Assembly (NCBI GenBank): GCA_030674155.1
Contig: CM060323.1
Coordinates: 4,208,804 to 4,272,803, forward strand
Direction of reading: 5' to 3'
Origin: Stramonita haemastoma
Lineage: Eukaryota > Mollusca > Gastropoda > Neogastropoda > Muricidae
Length of the DNA stretch: 64,000 nucleotides
Part shown: piece after piece, positions 24,901 to 55,197 of the stretch
Numbering within the stretch: the stretch's first letter is position 1
Layout: every line of letters starts with the position of its first letter
The notes under the pieces: generated by a model
Told to the model about the DNA's origin: nothing
Seen by the model: only the letters and a program-made list of their open reading frames with translations
Databases searched by the model: none
Program-made: the position numbers and the translations under genes

Positions 24901-27820
24901 CAGGGAGAGCAGACCCTATGTGAAGTAAACACAGAAAAGAGCTGTGGCAATACATGCTATGAATGTTTAATAACCACAATGTGCTAAAATGTTGACCAGG
25001 AAGTCAAATATGACACTCACCCCATTGTTGAGTTTGACAGCCCCCTCAAGTGATGCTCCCGTGTATAACGAACAGAAGTCGAACATTCCATCAAACACAG
25101 GGCTGTCAACACAGGTCATTAATATCATAAATTATCATAATCAACAATGACTGACAAACCTATCAATCATGAAACCTAAAGCCTGACAAACCATGGAGGC
25201 CAGCCATATGGCATATCATTTATTATTTATTTATAATATCAAAACTGTCACTTCATTCATATCTCAAAAGTTCTCCAAAACAAATGGTCCAGATAGATTT
25301 CAGTAAAAATGACTTCAATAATGGCAACCTTCCGCCAAACTGTAATCAGGAGATTACAGGTATGTAACTTATTGTTCTGCTTGGACCACATCTTTTTTTC
25401 CTTTTTTAAAAAAAATTTGTAAACAGGATTTTAAATGGCAAAACTCCAAATCACACACACACACACACACAAAATTTAAACATGTTTAAGGACCCATCAA
25501 ACCTAACCAAGTTTCAACATGACTGTCATTACTTTTTTTCTTTTCAAAAGATGAAATGAATTATAAAGACCTGTACATTGTAATGTCAACCCTGATTTTT
25601 TTTCTTTTACAACAGAGGTTTACTTGCAGACAACACAATTATCTTCTCTTCAAAATCTAATTTTTTGAATTCTCCTGATTTTTTTTCTCAAGATTACTGG
25701 TCTTTTCCCTAGCAACAGCAACATCTCTTTATTTCATTTTTTTTCTTCTTTTATATCAAGGATAATGGAACAGGACATAAATAATAAACATGAGACATGC
25801 AAAAAAAAGAGTGCAGCATACCAGTCTTCTCCCACGTTGAAGTGGGTCAAGGACTTTGTGAAGCTCTGAAGGTTCACCGGAGTCACTCTCCGCAGAAAAT
25901 CAATGTACTCCTCCGAATGAAAGCGACACATGTCATGGAAAGTGGCTCTGTAAGGCCTATATACCTGTCAAAAAGATGTAAATTTACTAAAAAGAACCAC
26001 ACACACACAAAAAAAGTATATCGGTTACAAATACAAGGCATGATAATTAATCTAAAAATTACATGAATACAGCAAAATCATAGTGTAGTGTATATATTAT
26101 TATATATATTATAAATACATATATTCTAATTTTTATGCATCATAAATAACATGGAAAATGTTTCAAGATAAAATGAGTACATTTAACACATGAGATTGAG
26201 AATGACACAATGCTCCTTAGCATGATTAGGCCTATCAAATTCAAAGCTTGTAATTTTCGTTTATTTAACTAGTACAATACCATGCTGTGTTTAGAAAATG
26301 GTAGAGGCAGAGAATGAATTTATTTAGAGATGTGTGGTGGATTTTTGTAATTTCCAAACTTAGTTACTGTTATGATCAGTATCATTTAGCAGTTCCTTAA
26401 CTTATGTTTTCATATAACTTTTCCAGTTAACTTAGTCCTCTGGCTATCAGTATCACAGTATCTGGCATACAATTCAGCAGCAAGTGAATGATGACTGTTA
26501 TGTAAGTACTGTTAATGCATACACATGGGTACTGTACCACAAAAAATATTATAAAACATTAGAATTACATACCCCTTGCCAGCCCCCAGCCCCACATGAT
26601 ACCACATCCATTTCTACTCAGCTTTATTAATAACACTATTCATTTATTGCCACTGTCTTAACACTGTGATCACACCCTGCCATGGGTGTGATTTTTTTTT
26701 TGTTTTTTTTTGGCAAAAATCAAATATAGATCCACAATTCATTCAAATTTCAATAATTCTTTCAATTTTTTTTCAAAAATGATGTTAAATATAGGCTCCA
26801 TGGTCATTACCTTCATCTTTTTGTGGAGATCATAATGTAGCACCAAACTGTGGGTCAGAGCAATTCTGTGTGGCTTCATGGGATGTCCCTGGCCTGTAAA
26901 ACACACACACACACACACACACATTACTTGAATTCGGTCATCATTATCTTATTTATCATCAACAAAAACGTCAAAACCAGCCGCCTTGGCGCAGTGGTTA
27001 GCGTCTTAGATTCTGGACTGAGAGGTCGCAGGTTCGAGTCCCATAAGTCATAGGGATTTTTCGGACTCCGGCCGGCTCCTACCCAGAGTGAGTGTGCTGT
27101 GGGCTCAGTGGGGAGACTGGGACCACACAGTCAAGCTTCATCCACTTTACGGATGCAAATTTGAGAGTGTTGCTCTAATTACCTGACCAACAATGCAGGT
27201 GTCTGTATCTCTCGGGCCCGGTTGACGCTGGGATATATTATGACAGTAGGCGTAGAGTAGTCCCAAAGTGGATGCACTTCCACAGCAGCATCATTACATC
27301 ATCCCCATTGATCATCATGCAATCATAAAAATTGCCTCTGATTCGGTGGCTCCCTGCTCTGGTCTCATGGTGACCTCAGATTCAGTTTCCCCATATGCTT
27401 CTGTGCCTGTGGAGAGTTTGTGACAAAGCCTTTGGGGTTGGAGGTTCATGGGGAGACAGTTGGAGGGACGTTGTGGTGGTCGCCCCCTCAGATGGGTGAC
27501 TCACTCAATCTGGCTCCGCGACTGAGCTAATACTGTCGTTAGTAGGGGGCTTAGTAGGTGGTGTCCTGCGTATGTTAGATCAGAACAGGCACCACTGAAC
27601 ACCAACAAAGTAACTCAGCAGAAGTGCAGGGCCCCTGTGGCTGGTGCCCCCACGGCGGCCTAATATCGATGTGCTCCCTGTGGACTGCCGACCCGAGGAT
27701 GAGACACAACAAATCGGGGTATGGCTGTGGCGGGGAGATTGAAATGAGCTGTGTGGGAACAGCAGTAGAGGACGTCACAGAAGACGAGGCAACAACAACA
27801 AAAAATTATCATCAACAATG

Positions 27821-27854
<34 letters not shown>

Positions 27855-28157
27855 TTGCACACACGCACTGTTGCAGACACACACACTGACATTGCACACA
27901 CACACGCACGCGCACGCACACGCACACACACACACACACACACACACTTGTACAAGTTGAAGAATTCGATCCATCATCAACACTGACACGGTCAGTCAGT
28001 GTCACTATATTACTACCATCAGCTGGTATGGGTTGTTTTTTTTCGCAATCTGTCGCAGATTGTGATAACAAGTGCTGCAGGATCCTCTCCATTTTTATTA
28101 AATACCAGATATGATCTAGCTATCAACTTGACCAAGTCAGTAAGTGTCCATCAACAA

Positions 28158-28188
<31 letters not shown>

Positions 28189-28272
28189 AAATGCATCGTG
28201 GAGAGAAAACTTACCATAGTGAAAATTCCCAACATCTTCGTCGTAGAAGTACACAACAGACTTGGATGACAT
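15526..28272 (-). CDS. HDAC3: Histone deacetylase 3, complete gene, 14 coding exons
   Basis: Class I zinc-dependent lysine deacetylase, the catalytic core of NCoR/SMRT nuclear co-repressor complexes. Exons in order: 28272-28215, 26893-26811, 25964-25822, 25102-25021, 23746-23689, 22469-22414, 21252-21119, 20863-20783, 20057-19984, 19283-19219, 18023-~17897, 17467-17388, 16249-16094 and 15601-15526 (TGA). All introns checked are GT-AG and phases join correctly. Visible motifs: N-terminal [19 protein letters not shown] with the MKPHR lysine that contacts inositol phosphate in human HDAC3; [19 protein letters not shown] (general base histidines); DIDIHHGDG (zinc Asp/His); [15 protein letters not shown] (third zinc ligand); and [13 protein letters not shown]. 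The C-terminus [15 protein letters not shown] is the HDAC3-specific acidic tail, which separates it from HDAC1/2/8. Estimated length ~430 residues, close to human HDAC3 (428). Exons 5, 11 and 13 carry indels, most likely assembly errors. Confidence 0.95.
15886..16030. repeat. (AT)n tract
   Basis: AT repeats and A/T runs in HDAC3 intron 13, 65-210 bp from the exon 13 donor. Confidence 0.9.
16094..16249 (-). CDS. HDAC3: HDAC3 exon 13 with two apparent 1-base deletions
   Basis: The exon begins TACTTGGAACG and the frame breaks there. The family frame ([16 protein letters not shown]) resumes one base out of phase, then breaks again before [11 protein letters not shown]. With both bases restored the exon would be 158 nt and join the last exon in the correct phase (AAA AG|G). 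As printed, a stop arises early in the exon. Confidence 0.85.
16323..16540. repeat. ~56-bp tandem repeat, four copies
   Basis: Units contain GTTACAATACATGTCATAAG and ACAGTACAATACAATC, then CTATTTCAT. The copies are almost identical, in HDAC3 intron 12, starting ~75 bp upstream of exon 13. Confidence 0.9.
17094..17120. repeat. (G)27 homopolymer
   Basis: Uninterrupted G run on the + strand in HDAC3 intron 12. Its length is probably unreliable in the assembly. Confidence 0.9.
17520..18328. repeat. (CA)n microsatellite cluster around HDAC3 exon 11
   Basis: CA repeats at 17520-17605, 17709-17895, 18112-18220 and 18284-18328 surround exon 11. The second abuts its donor side. Confidence 0.95.
17897..18023 (-). 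CDS. HDAC3: HDAC3 exon 11, reading frame broken by several indels
   Basis: The acceptor CACTCAG and first codons (GG|A GAA TGC GTG) are correct. Then the frame changes repeatedly. Fragments of the family sequence appear in different frames: a VLGG stretch where GGGGY is expected, RNV, a WTYET-like stretch, and AILLDEI. The exon is ~127 nt, whereas human HDAC3 predicts roughly 140. The lost bases include the region of the catalytic tyrosine (Tyr298 in human HDAC3). The donor is uncertain because the exon runs into a CA microsatellite. Confidence 0.75.
20253..20402 (-). repeat. SINE family A, 3' half
   Basis: Antisense of the family tail: (ATTT)n, ATATCGAGGATAATGGAATA, ACATCCAGTCCCC and CTGTTCCCACC. 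It is in HDAC3 intron 8, so it lies in sense with HDAC3. Confidence 0.85.
20407..20745. repeat. 20-bp minisatellite, about 17 copies
   Basis: Units alternate between CAAGTCAATGAGGTAAC(C/T)(A/T)G and CAAGTCAATGAGCTGAATAG types. This gives a higher-order pattern. The array fills the 3' end of HDAC3 intron 8, ending ~40 bp from the exon 8 donor. Confidence 0.95.
20955..21050. repeat. (CA)n microsatellite
   Basis: CA repeat with CATG interruptions, filling much of the 255-bp HDAC3 intron 7. Confidence 0.95.
21283..21670. mobile_element. Foldback (MITE-like) element
   Basis: The left arm (about 21283-21465) and right arm (about 21485-21670) are inverted copies. AGTCAGTTTTCCCCCACTTT pairs with AAAGTGGGGGAAACTGACAG. 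TGGTCAGTTCCTGCTATAAT pairs with TATAGCAGGAACTGACCACA. CATCACTTAGTCAAGAG pairs with a right-arm CTGGACTGAGTGATG. It starts ~30 bp upstream of HDAC3 exon 7. A single-arm relative is at 3131-3330. Confidence 0.75.
21690..21965. repeat. (TG)n/(GA)n microsatellite
   Basis: G/T-rich repeats with an internal GAGA block. Antisense His/Thr open frames are artefacts. Confidence 0.95.
22513..22915 (-). repeat. Family D repeat fused to a SINE A 5' half
   Basis: 22536-22660 shares TTCACCAATGGTGA and GCTGCATTCCAACTTT with 35550-35635, 53190-53290 and, weakly, 12740-12800. 22762-22913 is the antisense 5' half of family A, ending in the tRNA-like head (AACCACTAGGCTACTCTGCC). Confidence 0.7.
23170..23540. 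repeat. Dispersed repeats also found at 12.9 and 39.4 kb
   Basis: 23180-23270 (GCCATATGGGCAAATACCAC, then TGCAGAATGGACA) is the reverse complement of 39425-39510. 23440-23530 (GGGGATGTTATTTATAC, then AGCATCCCCCATGGGG) matches 12920-12985. Confidence 0.7.
23689..23746 (-). CDS. HDAC3: HDAC3 exon 5 with an extra A in a homopolymer
   Basis: The exon encodes [19 protein letters not shown] but is 58 nt where the flanking phases require 57. The run after GCC has seven A where six (AAA AAA TAC GAG) restore the frame. Homopolymer length error is the likely cause. The two catalytic-site histidines are upstream of the shift and intact. Confidence 0.9.
24037..24172 (+). repeat. SINE family A, 3' part
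   Basis: It contains CGGTGGGAAGAGATGACAAG, CTGCATACACACGGGACTGG and the (AATA)n tail. It is in HDAC3 intron 4. Upstream, 23866-24030 is a decayed repeat sharing blocks with 37245-37370. Confidence 0.8.
24470..24570. repeat. (GAT)n/(AAT)n trinucleotide tract
   Basis: AATAAT, GATAAT then GATGATG repeats in HDAC3 intron 4. Just upstream, 24245-24340 holds a two-copy ~45-bp tandem duplication (ATGTCAGCAGGATTCTAA). Confidence 0.9.
26977..27803 (+). repeat. ~830-bp tRNA-headed element (family C), copy 1
   Basis: The head contains box A TTGGCGCAGTGGTTAGCG and box B GGTCGCAGGTTCGAGTCCC. It is followed by a long non-coding body: CTCCTACCCAGAGTGAGTG, GGGGAGACTGGGACCAC, TTGCCTCTGATTCGGTGGC, AGTAGGGGGCTTAGTAGGTG, then GAACAGGCACCACTGAACAC. 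Two more copies lie at 45957 and 46986. It sits in HDAC3 intron 1. No protein frame is conserved across it. Confidence 0.85.
27818..27950. repeat. (CA)n microsatellite
   Basis: CA repeats with CGCA variants, directly after the family C element. Confidence 0.95.
28158..28191. repeat. Homopolymer pair (C)21(A)13
   Basis: A C run followed by an A run lies 23 bp inside HDAC3 intron 1 from the exon 1 donor. Confidence 0.9.
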
Positions 28273-28509
28273 GACTGCTGGTCTTTTCTAGGAGCACATG
28301 GATCCACAACAAAGATACAGGCAAGCAATTTTTTTTTCTACCGTTTCTTTCTTTCTCTCAACACAGAAAATTACCGGAAGTTGATACGGACAAAAAACTA
28401 ATCTTGGTTTCATTCAGTGAAGAGCGATAACAAGGGAATCGATTCTCGGACTGCAAATGGTGTGCGGTCTGCCGGTAGCAGTTGTTCGATTAGCATTTAA
28501 ATTGTAAAA
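28273..28509. promoter_or_regulatory. Putative bidirectional promoter between HDAC3 and CWC27
   Basis: Only 237 bp separate the divergent start codons of HDAC3 (-) and CWC27 (+). Therefore both 5' UTRs and core promoters must lie here unless there are undetected upstream exons. ACCGGAAGT at 28373-28381 is a canonical ETS/GABP-type site, a motif known to be enriched in housekeeping bidirectional promoters. No TATA box is obvious at a useful position for either gene. A T-run and TTTC repeats lie at 28329-28358. Confidence 0.7.
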
Positions 28510-48797
<20,288 letters not shown>

Positions 48798-50722
48798 GTG
48801 TGGGGGGGGGGGGGGGGGGGGGGTGATCTGCAGTGAGTGTTGTTGGGTGGTAGTGAAAGAGACGAGCGTTAAGTGTGGAGGTGATGTGATCTGCAGTGAG
48901 TGTTGGGTGGTAGTGAGTGTGCTGGTGTGAAAGACGTGTTGTTAGGTTTGGGTGTTGTGAAAGACGAAACCAAGAAGAGAAGTTAGGATACACCTGGATA
49001 CACCTGGAGACAGCGGGAGAGAATAGCCCAGGACAGAGGACTCTGGCGGACTGTTGTCGGCGGCCTATGCTCCAGGGGAGTGATGGGCCTAAGTAAGTAA
49101 GTAAGTTGTGAAAGACGTGTTGTCTTGTGGACGGTATGTGTAGGGTTTGGCGAGATCGTTGTCATCAGTGTGTTGATGCGTTGACTGGATACAGTGATAT
49201 CGCGACGTCTGTATGGGGCTGGATGATTTGTGGATAGGTTTTGGGGGGGTTTTTTTTTTTCAACATCCGAGTGAAGGGGTTGGACAGAAATGTTTGACAG
49301 TTAATGTGAAATGTTTACCTATGTACATGTGCAGTGTTGATTCTGGCTGCAGGGTTGCTGCATTTTTTTTTCTTCTGGGCACAAAGAAGTTTTCAGCAGT
49401 GCGTACTATAGGGTACACATTGTTGTTTTTTTTAAAGCTGCTTCACTAGAAAACGAGTGTGCCATTGCAGGTGGTGTGTGTAAAATGTGTAACCCGTAGT
49501 TATCCAAGTGCCATTTCTGTCCCAGTTTCTGATTAGCCAAGCGCATCAGCTCTAGCCAATCACCATTCGTGTTTTACAGCTGTCATCTTCCACTTTAAAA
49601 ACAACATTGGTGAGCGATGCAAAGTTCGGAGATGGGATTCAGAAAGCATTAAGCCGAGTGGAACCAGGGTAACAGAAACAGAGCCAGAGGTGGTGTGATG
49701 GATGGATACCTCAGGAGAGTGCTTTGCTGTCCACTGGTCAGTTCATAGTTTGTTTGGTTTTTTTAATTCTTTTATTATATCGAGGATAATGTAATAAGCA
49801 TTTATGTGCTTTTTTTCATCCAGTCCCCATGTGTATGCAGTTTTGTAAATATTGTCATCTGTTCCTACCGGCACACAATGGCCTACTCTTACAAAAAGCG
49901 GAACAGGATTTAACGTGTGCGCAAGACGTACTGCATGGTTTCGCACACAGGGCCTCAGTTTATAGTTTCATCCGAAGGACTTTTGGGGAGAGTGGAGTCG
50001 GCACTGCTGTTAACTCCAGGGGAAAAACCCTCCAACAGGAATCGAACTCGGGTCATCAAATAGCGAGCGCAATGTTCTGACCACTAGGCTATCCCGTTGT
50101 CCAACAGCGCTGTGGGTTCTGTAGATCCCTGATCAGGAGCCAGCATCACCAGCTGGGCAAAGAAGGGCTGCTTATGTCTTGGGTCTGAAAATTTAAAAGT
50201 GAAAAAAAACAAAAAAAAACTGGGCAGAGATAGAGAACTTGTGAAGAATGGAAGCATCCCCGTGCTGTTTCACTGCAGGAAGAAAACAGTGTGTCGCTGT
50301 TATCAGCCAACACAGTGACCACAGCATTGACAAATGTTTCCAGGGGAGGGGGGTGACCAGATTGGTGTGGTCAGAGAGGCTGGCCAGTGGGTGTCCATGT
50401 GGAGGGGGTGGAGGTTTAGGTGTGGGGGTCACCTTTTCCTCCTGTTTGTCTTCATAGTAATAGGTGTCCTTGAAAAAATAATTATTGTGAAAATCAGTGC
50501 TTCTGTGTTATGGAAGACTGCCGATCCTCCTCCCTTGACAAATTATACAGAACAAACTTCTCCTTCTACCTGATGGAATTGTATATGAAAATGTTTCAAG
50601 AATATGAATTTTTGTTGTTAATGACTCATTCACACTATCCTCCCCTATCTTCACATTGTTTTTGTAGGCTTTCTTTTTGTGTGTGGAAAGGTTAAACTGA
50701 GAATTACACGCACGCACCGCGC

Positions 50723-50784
<62 letters not shown>

Positions 50785-50940
50785 GGTAACAGCAGACAGT
50801 AATTATTATTGATGGCAGCATGAGAGAGTCGTGGGATGGAAACGAGAGAAAGGTGTGACATGTTATGACTGAGACTGTGCATGTGTGTGTTTTTGCCTCA
50901 CTGTACACAAGTCGGGCAATAAAAATGGAATTTATACCTA
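48798..50940 (+). other. CWC27: Probable 3' UTR / 3' flank of CWC27
   Basis: Non-coding sequence after the stop, up to an AATAAA at 50918-50923. It starts with a G run (48804-48825) and a tandem repeat that re-copies the stop-codon region (GAGACGAGCGTTAAGTGTGG at 48860). It then contains an antisense SINE A (49768-50103) and a CA tract (50707-50782). The true transcript end is not certain. Confidence 0.35.
49768..50103 (-). repeat. SINE family A, full-length antisense copy
   Basis: Complete from ATATCGAGGATAATGTAATA to the tRNA-like head (CTGACCACTAGGCTATCC), with the box B region ATCGAACTCGGGTC. Confidence 0.9.
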
Positions 50941-51098
50941 CCCTGTGTGACCCATGCGTGTCTGTTACGTCAAGCAAGCACAAGTTGAAGAAAAATGGGG
51001 ATGGGGAGTTGAAAAGTTGGCGGCACTCAGTGTGGTGTATGGTGTCCAGAAATCCACTGTGGTGGTTGTTGCTACTTTGTCATTTTTTCCATGAAAGA

Positions 51099-51158
51099 AC
51101 AGAATGGAGAAACGGTCAACACAGGCTGAATCATCAAGAGCATTTGAAGAATTTAAAG
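51099..51158 (+). CDS. Candidate coding exon, weak
   Basis: An ATG in favourable context (51104) opens MEKRSTQAESSRAFEEFK and ends at a near-perfect donor (AAAG|GTAAGT). A possible acceptor (CCATGAAAG) lies just upstream, so it could also be an internal exon. The nearest good downstream acceptor (TTTGTTGCAG, 52351) gives only a short extension before a stop. Codon use is A/T-rich, unlike the other exons. I recognise no family. Confidence 0.2.
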
Positions 51159-51218
51159 GTAAGTTGAATTTGAAGATTATTATTATTATTACATACTTGT
51201 GCACTCATGGATACAAAC

Positions 51219-51320
51219 ATGCGCACACACACACGCACGCATGCACACATGCACGCACGCACTAACACACATATGCACATGTGCATGCACACACACACAC
51301 ATGCACACACACACACACTT
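51219..51320. repeat. (CA)n-rich microsatellite
   Basis: CA repeats with CATG and CACG interruptions. 51330-52680 beyond it holds decayed repeats and a pyrimidine-rich tract (52495-52660), with no supportable gene. Confidence 0.9.
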
Positions 51321-53189
51321 TGTTCATTGTTTGTCATCACTAGTTTTGTTAGGTAAAGTTAAAAAATGCACCGTCTGTTCACCATTAAGATTTGAACCCA
51401 GAACTTGATGGACCCATAGGATTGAAGTCGGTCTTAACCACTGGGCTGTAGCATCCATCATAGTGATACAATAATCACCATTACTGATGAGTTAACAATT
51501 ATAGGGAGATAATCCTGATATTGAGAAAGGATTCATTTAATAGTCTGAGTAATTTGTCATTAGCTGGACACTGTTTACTGTTGAAAAAAGCCGATGTGAA
51601 CTATGATGCCCTTGTCAGGCAGGTGACAGGTCACTTTGTGATGTTAGACCTGCAGTAAGGAAAGGTATAGCGCAGATAGCTCCAAAGAGTTGACTTTGAA
51701 CAGGTACTGCTGACATAAATAAATCAGGTCACTCTCTGCACCTTTGAAGTCCTGGGATTTCTACTTTTTCTTTGTTCTTTGCCAGGAGCTCTACCTAGTT
51801 TTACCCAATATTAGATTTTTTCTGTAGGTGAAAATTTTTCCCACCAATAAGGCTGCCACATTTTGATTTCAGGGATGGTATTTAAATGCATAACCGCTGT
51901 GACGTGTTTTTATGTTGTCATCCAATGCTCGCAGTATGTGAAGTCCTCTTCAAAAAGGGGAATGGAATTCAATATGCATGCAAGATTGTATGTGCATAAA
52001 TTCCTGGGACCACAGTTTTTAACTTTTCAGGAAACTGCTCAGAGGGAATAGGCGTGTATACAAATGTTGGCTGAGAAGAGAAAACCCTGTAGAACCTAGC
52101 AGCTGCCAGTAAGATTTGAACCCTTGATCCTCGGAGCTAGCATCAAACATCTTATCCACAAAGCCAAATAGTCGTTAGTTCTAGTTGTTTTGTTGATAAA
52201 GGGTGGAAGATTTTTGATGTTCAAGTGCAGTTTATATGCACATTGCCCCATATGCTAACAAAAAGATTAATTGAGTATACCTGTTAACAGTTCTTTATTT
52301 TTTGTGTGGAGTTTTATTGGTCATTTTTGTTGTTGTTTGGTTTGTTGCAGAATCAAGAACATACTCGGCATGCATCCTACGCTAGCTGGTCCGCCTGTGT
52401 AGTTGGTCATGGATCTGCTGGGTGGATTTCTGTCAGCAGGTGTGGTGTAGCGTGAATGGGTGCTGTGTTGAAATAGTGTGGACTGAAAACTGCTTTATCT
52501 CTGTCTCTCTCTCTGTCATGCCACCAACTTGTTCACTCACTCTCTCCCCCTTCTTTCTCTCTCAGTCTTTGCCTCTCTTGTTGCTATGTCTCTTACCCCC
52601 TCTCTTCCTCTCCTTCTCCCTGCCCCCTTTCTTTCTCTTCACCCCCCTCTCTTTTTCACTTATTGCCTATGAAGTGCAGGGATGGTATACCCCTTTAGCA
52701 TTGAGGCAGAAAGAGAACATGTCGGGGTTTGAAGCCCTGACTTCAGATCAGGGTTAGCTGACTCTGTGGATGTAAATAACAAGAAAACTTACCTGCACAT
52801 ATGGGGGAGGGGTCATTCTCACCTGCTCCTCTGAAGCTGGAGTATGGCTACTTAAATGGAGAGGTATTTCAAAACAAGCCATGCATGCCACCTTTTTTTT
52901 TTCCTTTTTTTTTTTCCTTTTTTTTTTTGCATGCCACCATTCATCTTGTCTGTACGTACAGTCTTGCAAGTGATTTCCTGGGTAGGATGAGTGAGACAGG
53001 AGTGCATATTCAGGGTAACCCGCAAGAGTATTAAGCTGGGGAACGCCCAACAGAAACAATTTTCACAAGCTGTCAGCTCCATCCTGGAGTCCTTTGACAG
53101 TCAGAGGGTGAACCGTCTAGGGTGGTGTTTTTGTAAAGGGGGGAATGTTTTGTTTTCTGTTCTGTTTTGGTTTGGTTTTTTGGCACACT

Positions 53190-53570
53190 GATGTTGAGAT
53201 TTTTGCATGAGCAGTCGTTTGCCCATCACTGTTAATTAAGGTATCTGCATTCCAACTTTGGGGATGATGTCTGAACATAACACCAGTTTGCATGCATTTT
53301 TTTTTTTCAAATTTTGTTATCTGTTCCTACTAGCACACAATGACCTACTCGTCTAAAAGGCAGAGCAGGTTTTATCATATGTGCAGGATGTTGTGTATGC
53401 GTTCGCGCATGAGATCTCAGTTTTTGGTCTCGTCCGAAGGACTTGCAGGGGAGTGGAGTCGATACTGGCGTCAACTCCAGGGAAAATTCCCCTCAAACAG
53501 GAGCCTCAGGGGGGGCTCTAAACCTGGCCGTGAAATCAGGAATCAACATTGTAACCACCAGCTGATCCTG
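53190..53570 (-). repeat. Family D repeat followed by SINE family A (antisense)
   Basis: 53190-53310 is the family D block (TGCATTCCAACTTTGGGGAT, then TCTGAACATAACACC). 53325-53565 is family A without its tail (CATCCGAAGGACTT-like CGTCCGAAGGACTT, then GGAGTCGATACTGGCGTCAA). The same D-to-A junction occurs at 22.5-22.9 kb. Confidence 0.8.
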
Positions 53571-53715
53571 CCCCGCATGTGTTCATCCAGGAGGTAGGTA
53601 ACCAGGGCTTTTCAGTGTTTGATATGTGTAAGTATTGCCAGCAGTGACTGGGATCGTCCTCTGTGCTCTGCACTCCTGCAGTCCTGGAACCTGGTGGAGC
53701 CCATCCCTCTCTCTC

Positions 53716-54645
53716 CACATGGCTGAGGACACTACCTCTGCTCCTCTCCCTCTGCTCCTCTCTCCCCCTACCTCTGCTCCTCTCTCCCCCTACCTCTGCT
53801 CCTCTCTCCCCCCTACCTCTGCTCCTCTCTCCCCCCTACCTCTGCTCCTCCCTCCCCCCCCACCTCTGCTCCTCTCCCCCCCACCTCTGCTCCTCTCTCC
53901 CCCCTACCTCTGCTCCCCTCTCCCCTACCTCTGCTCCTCTCTCCCCCCTACCTCTGCTCCTCTCTCCCCCTACCTCTGCTCCTCTCTCCCCCTACCTCTG
54001 CTCCTCTTCCCCCCTACCTCTGCTCCTCTCTCCCCTTACCTCTGCTCCTCTCTCCCCTACCTCTGCTCCTCTCCCCCTACCCCCTACCTCTGCTCCTCTC
54101 TCCCCCCCTACCTCTGCTCCTCTCTCCCCCCCTACCTCTGCTCCTCTCTCCCCCTACCTCTGCTCCCCTCTCCCCCTACCTCTGCTCCTCTCTCCCCCCT
54201 ACCTCTGCTCCTCTCTCCCCCTACCTCTGCTCCTCTCCCCCTACCCCCTACCTCTGCTCCTCTCTCCCCCCCTACCTCTGCCTCTCTCCTCCCCCCTACC
54301 TCTGCTCCTCTCTCCCCCTACCTCTGCTCCCCTCTCCCCCTACCTCTGCTCCTCTCTCCCCCCCTACCTCTGCTCCTCTCCCCCTACCTCTGCTCCTCTC
54401 TCCCCCCCTACCTCTGCTCCTCTCTCCCCCCCTACCTCTGCTCCTCTCCCCCCCAACCTCTGCTCCTCTCTCCCCCCCTACCTCAGCTCCTCTCCCCTAC
54501 CTCAGCTCCTCTCTCCCCCTACCTCTGCTCCTCTCCCCCCTTTACCTCTGCTCCTCTCCCCTACCCCTCTCCCCCTCCTCTCCCCTACCCCCTACCTCTG
54601 CTCCTCTCCCCTACATCTCCTCTCCCCTACCTCTGAGGACATGCT
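53716..54645. repeat. Pyrimidine minisatellite, ~20-bp unit
   Basis: About 45 tandem copies of CTACCTCTGCTCCTCTCTCC with variable C runs. Two overlapping Ser/Pro/Leu-rich open frames of 333 and 396 residues are pure repeat products. The same unit builds the block at 58.6-59.3 kb. Confidence 0.95.
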
Positions 54646-55159
54646 GTGTGTGTTGTCATCCACACCACAGGACATGGCTTCTCTCCAGAAGACTGATGGG
54701 CTTTTGATGTGTGTGCCAGAGGTCACACAGGACTGGATTTTACGGTCTCATCCGAAAGACTTGCCAGGGAATGGTGTTGGAGGCAGTGCTCATTCCAGGG
54801 GTAAGACCCCCCTTCTCTTCCTCAAGAGGACAACTCAGCAGGATCAGATGTAAGTAAAAATAGGTAAGTTAATTTTTTCCCTCTTTTTCCTTGGGTTTTG
54901 GTGTCCAGCATTTATTGTGTGTGCCACAGTTATGCTGTAAAAGTAGTGTCGTAGCATTTAGAAAAGGTTAGGGTTTTTTTTTCAGTAACTAGTGAGTAGT
55001 GGAAAGGAATGTATGCAGCAAATTGTGAAACCAAACTTGAGGCTTAAGCCTTTATATTTTAGAGAAAAAAAAAAAAAAAGCAACTTTGTAATGTTCGTTT
55101 TCTGGACAACTGTACAAGTGAGAGGTCTCTGGTTTGAATCTCGGGCAGGCTTTTTTTTT

Positions 55160-55197
55160 TTTTTTTGATTGGGAGGGGGGGGGGGGGGGGGGGGGGG
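55160..55197. repeat. T run and G run
   Basis: T and G homopolymers. Similar G or A runs lie at 55886-55897, 55917-55943, 56009-56028, 56751-56769 and 57245-57264. I see nothing else distinctive between 54850 and 57580. Confidence 0.85.

Noticed and set aside
26977..27050. Possible functional tRNA genes at SINE heads (also 14268, 42236, 45957)
   Set aside because: The boxes are present, but the sequences do not fold into complete cloverleaves with matched acceptor stems, and each is joined to a repeated SINE body.
15526..28272. HDAC3 as a pseudogene because of frameshifts
   Set aside because: Introns, splice sites, phases and catalytic motifs are intact in the other exons. The indels are concentrated near homopolymers and microsatellites, which fits sequencing error better.
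53635..54853. 333- and 396-residue Pro/Ser/Leu open frames
   Set aside because: Both come from the C/T-only minisatellite, which lacks stops in several frames. Composition is that of the repeat.
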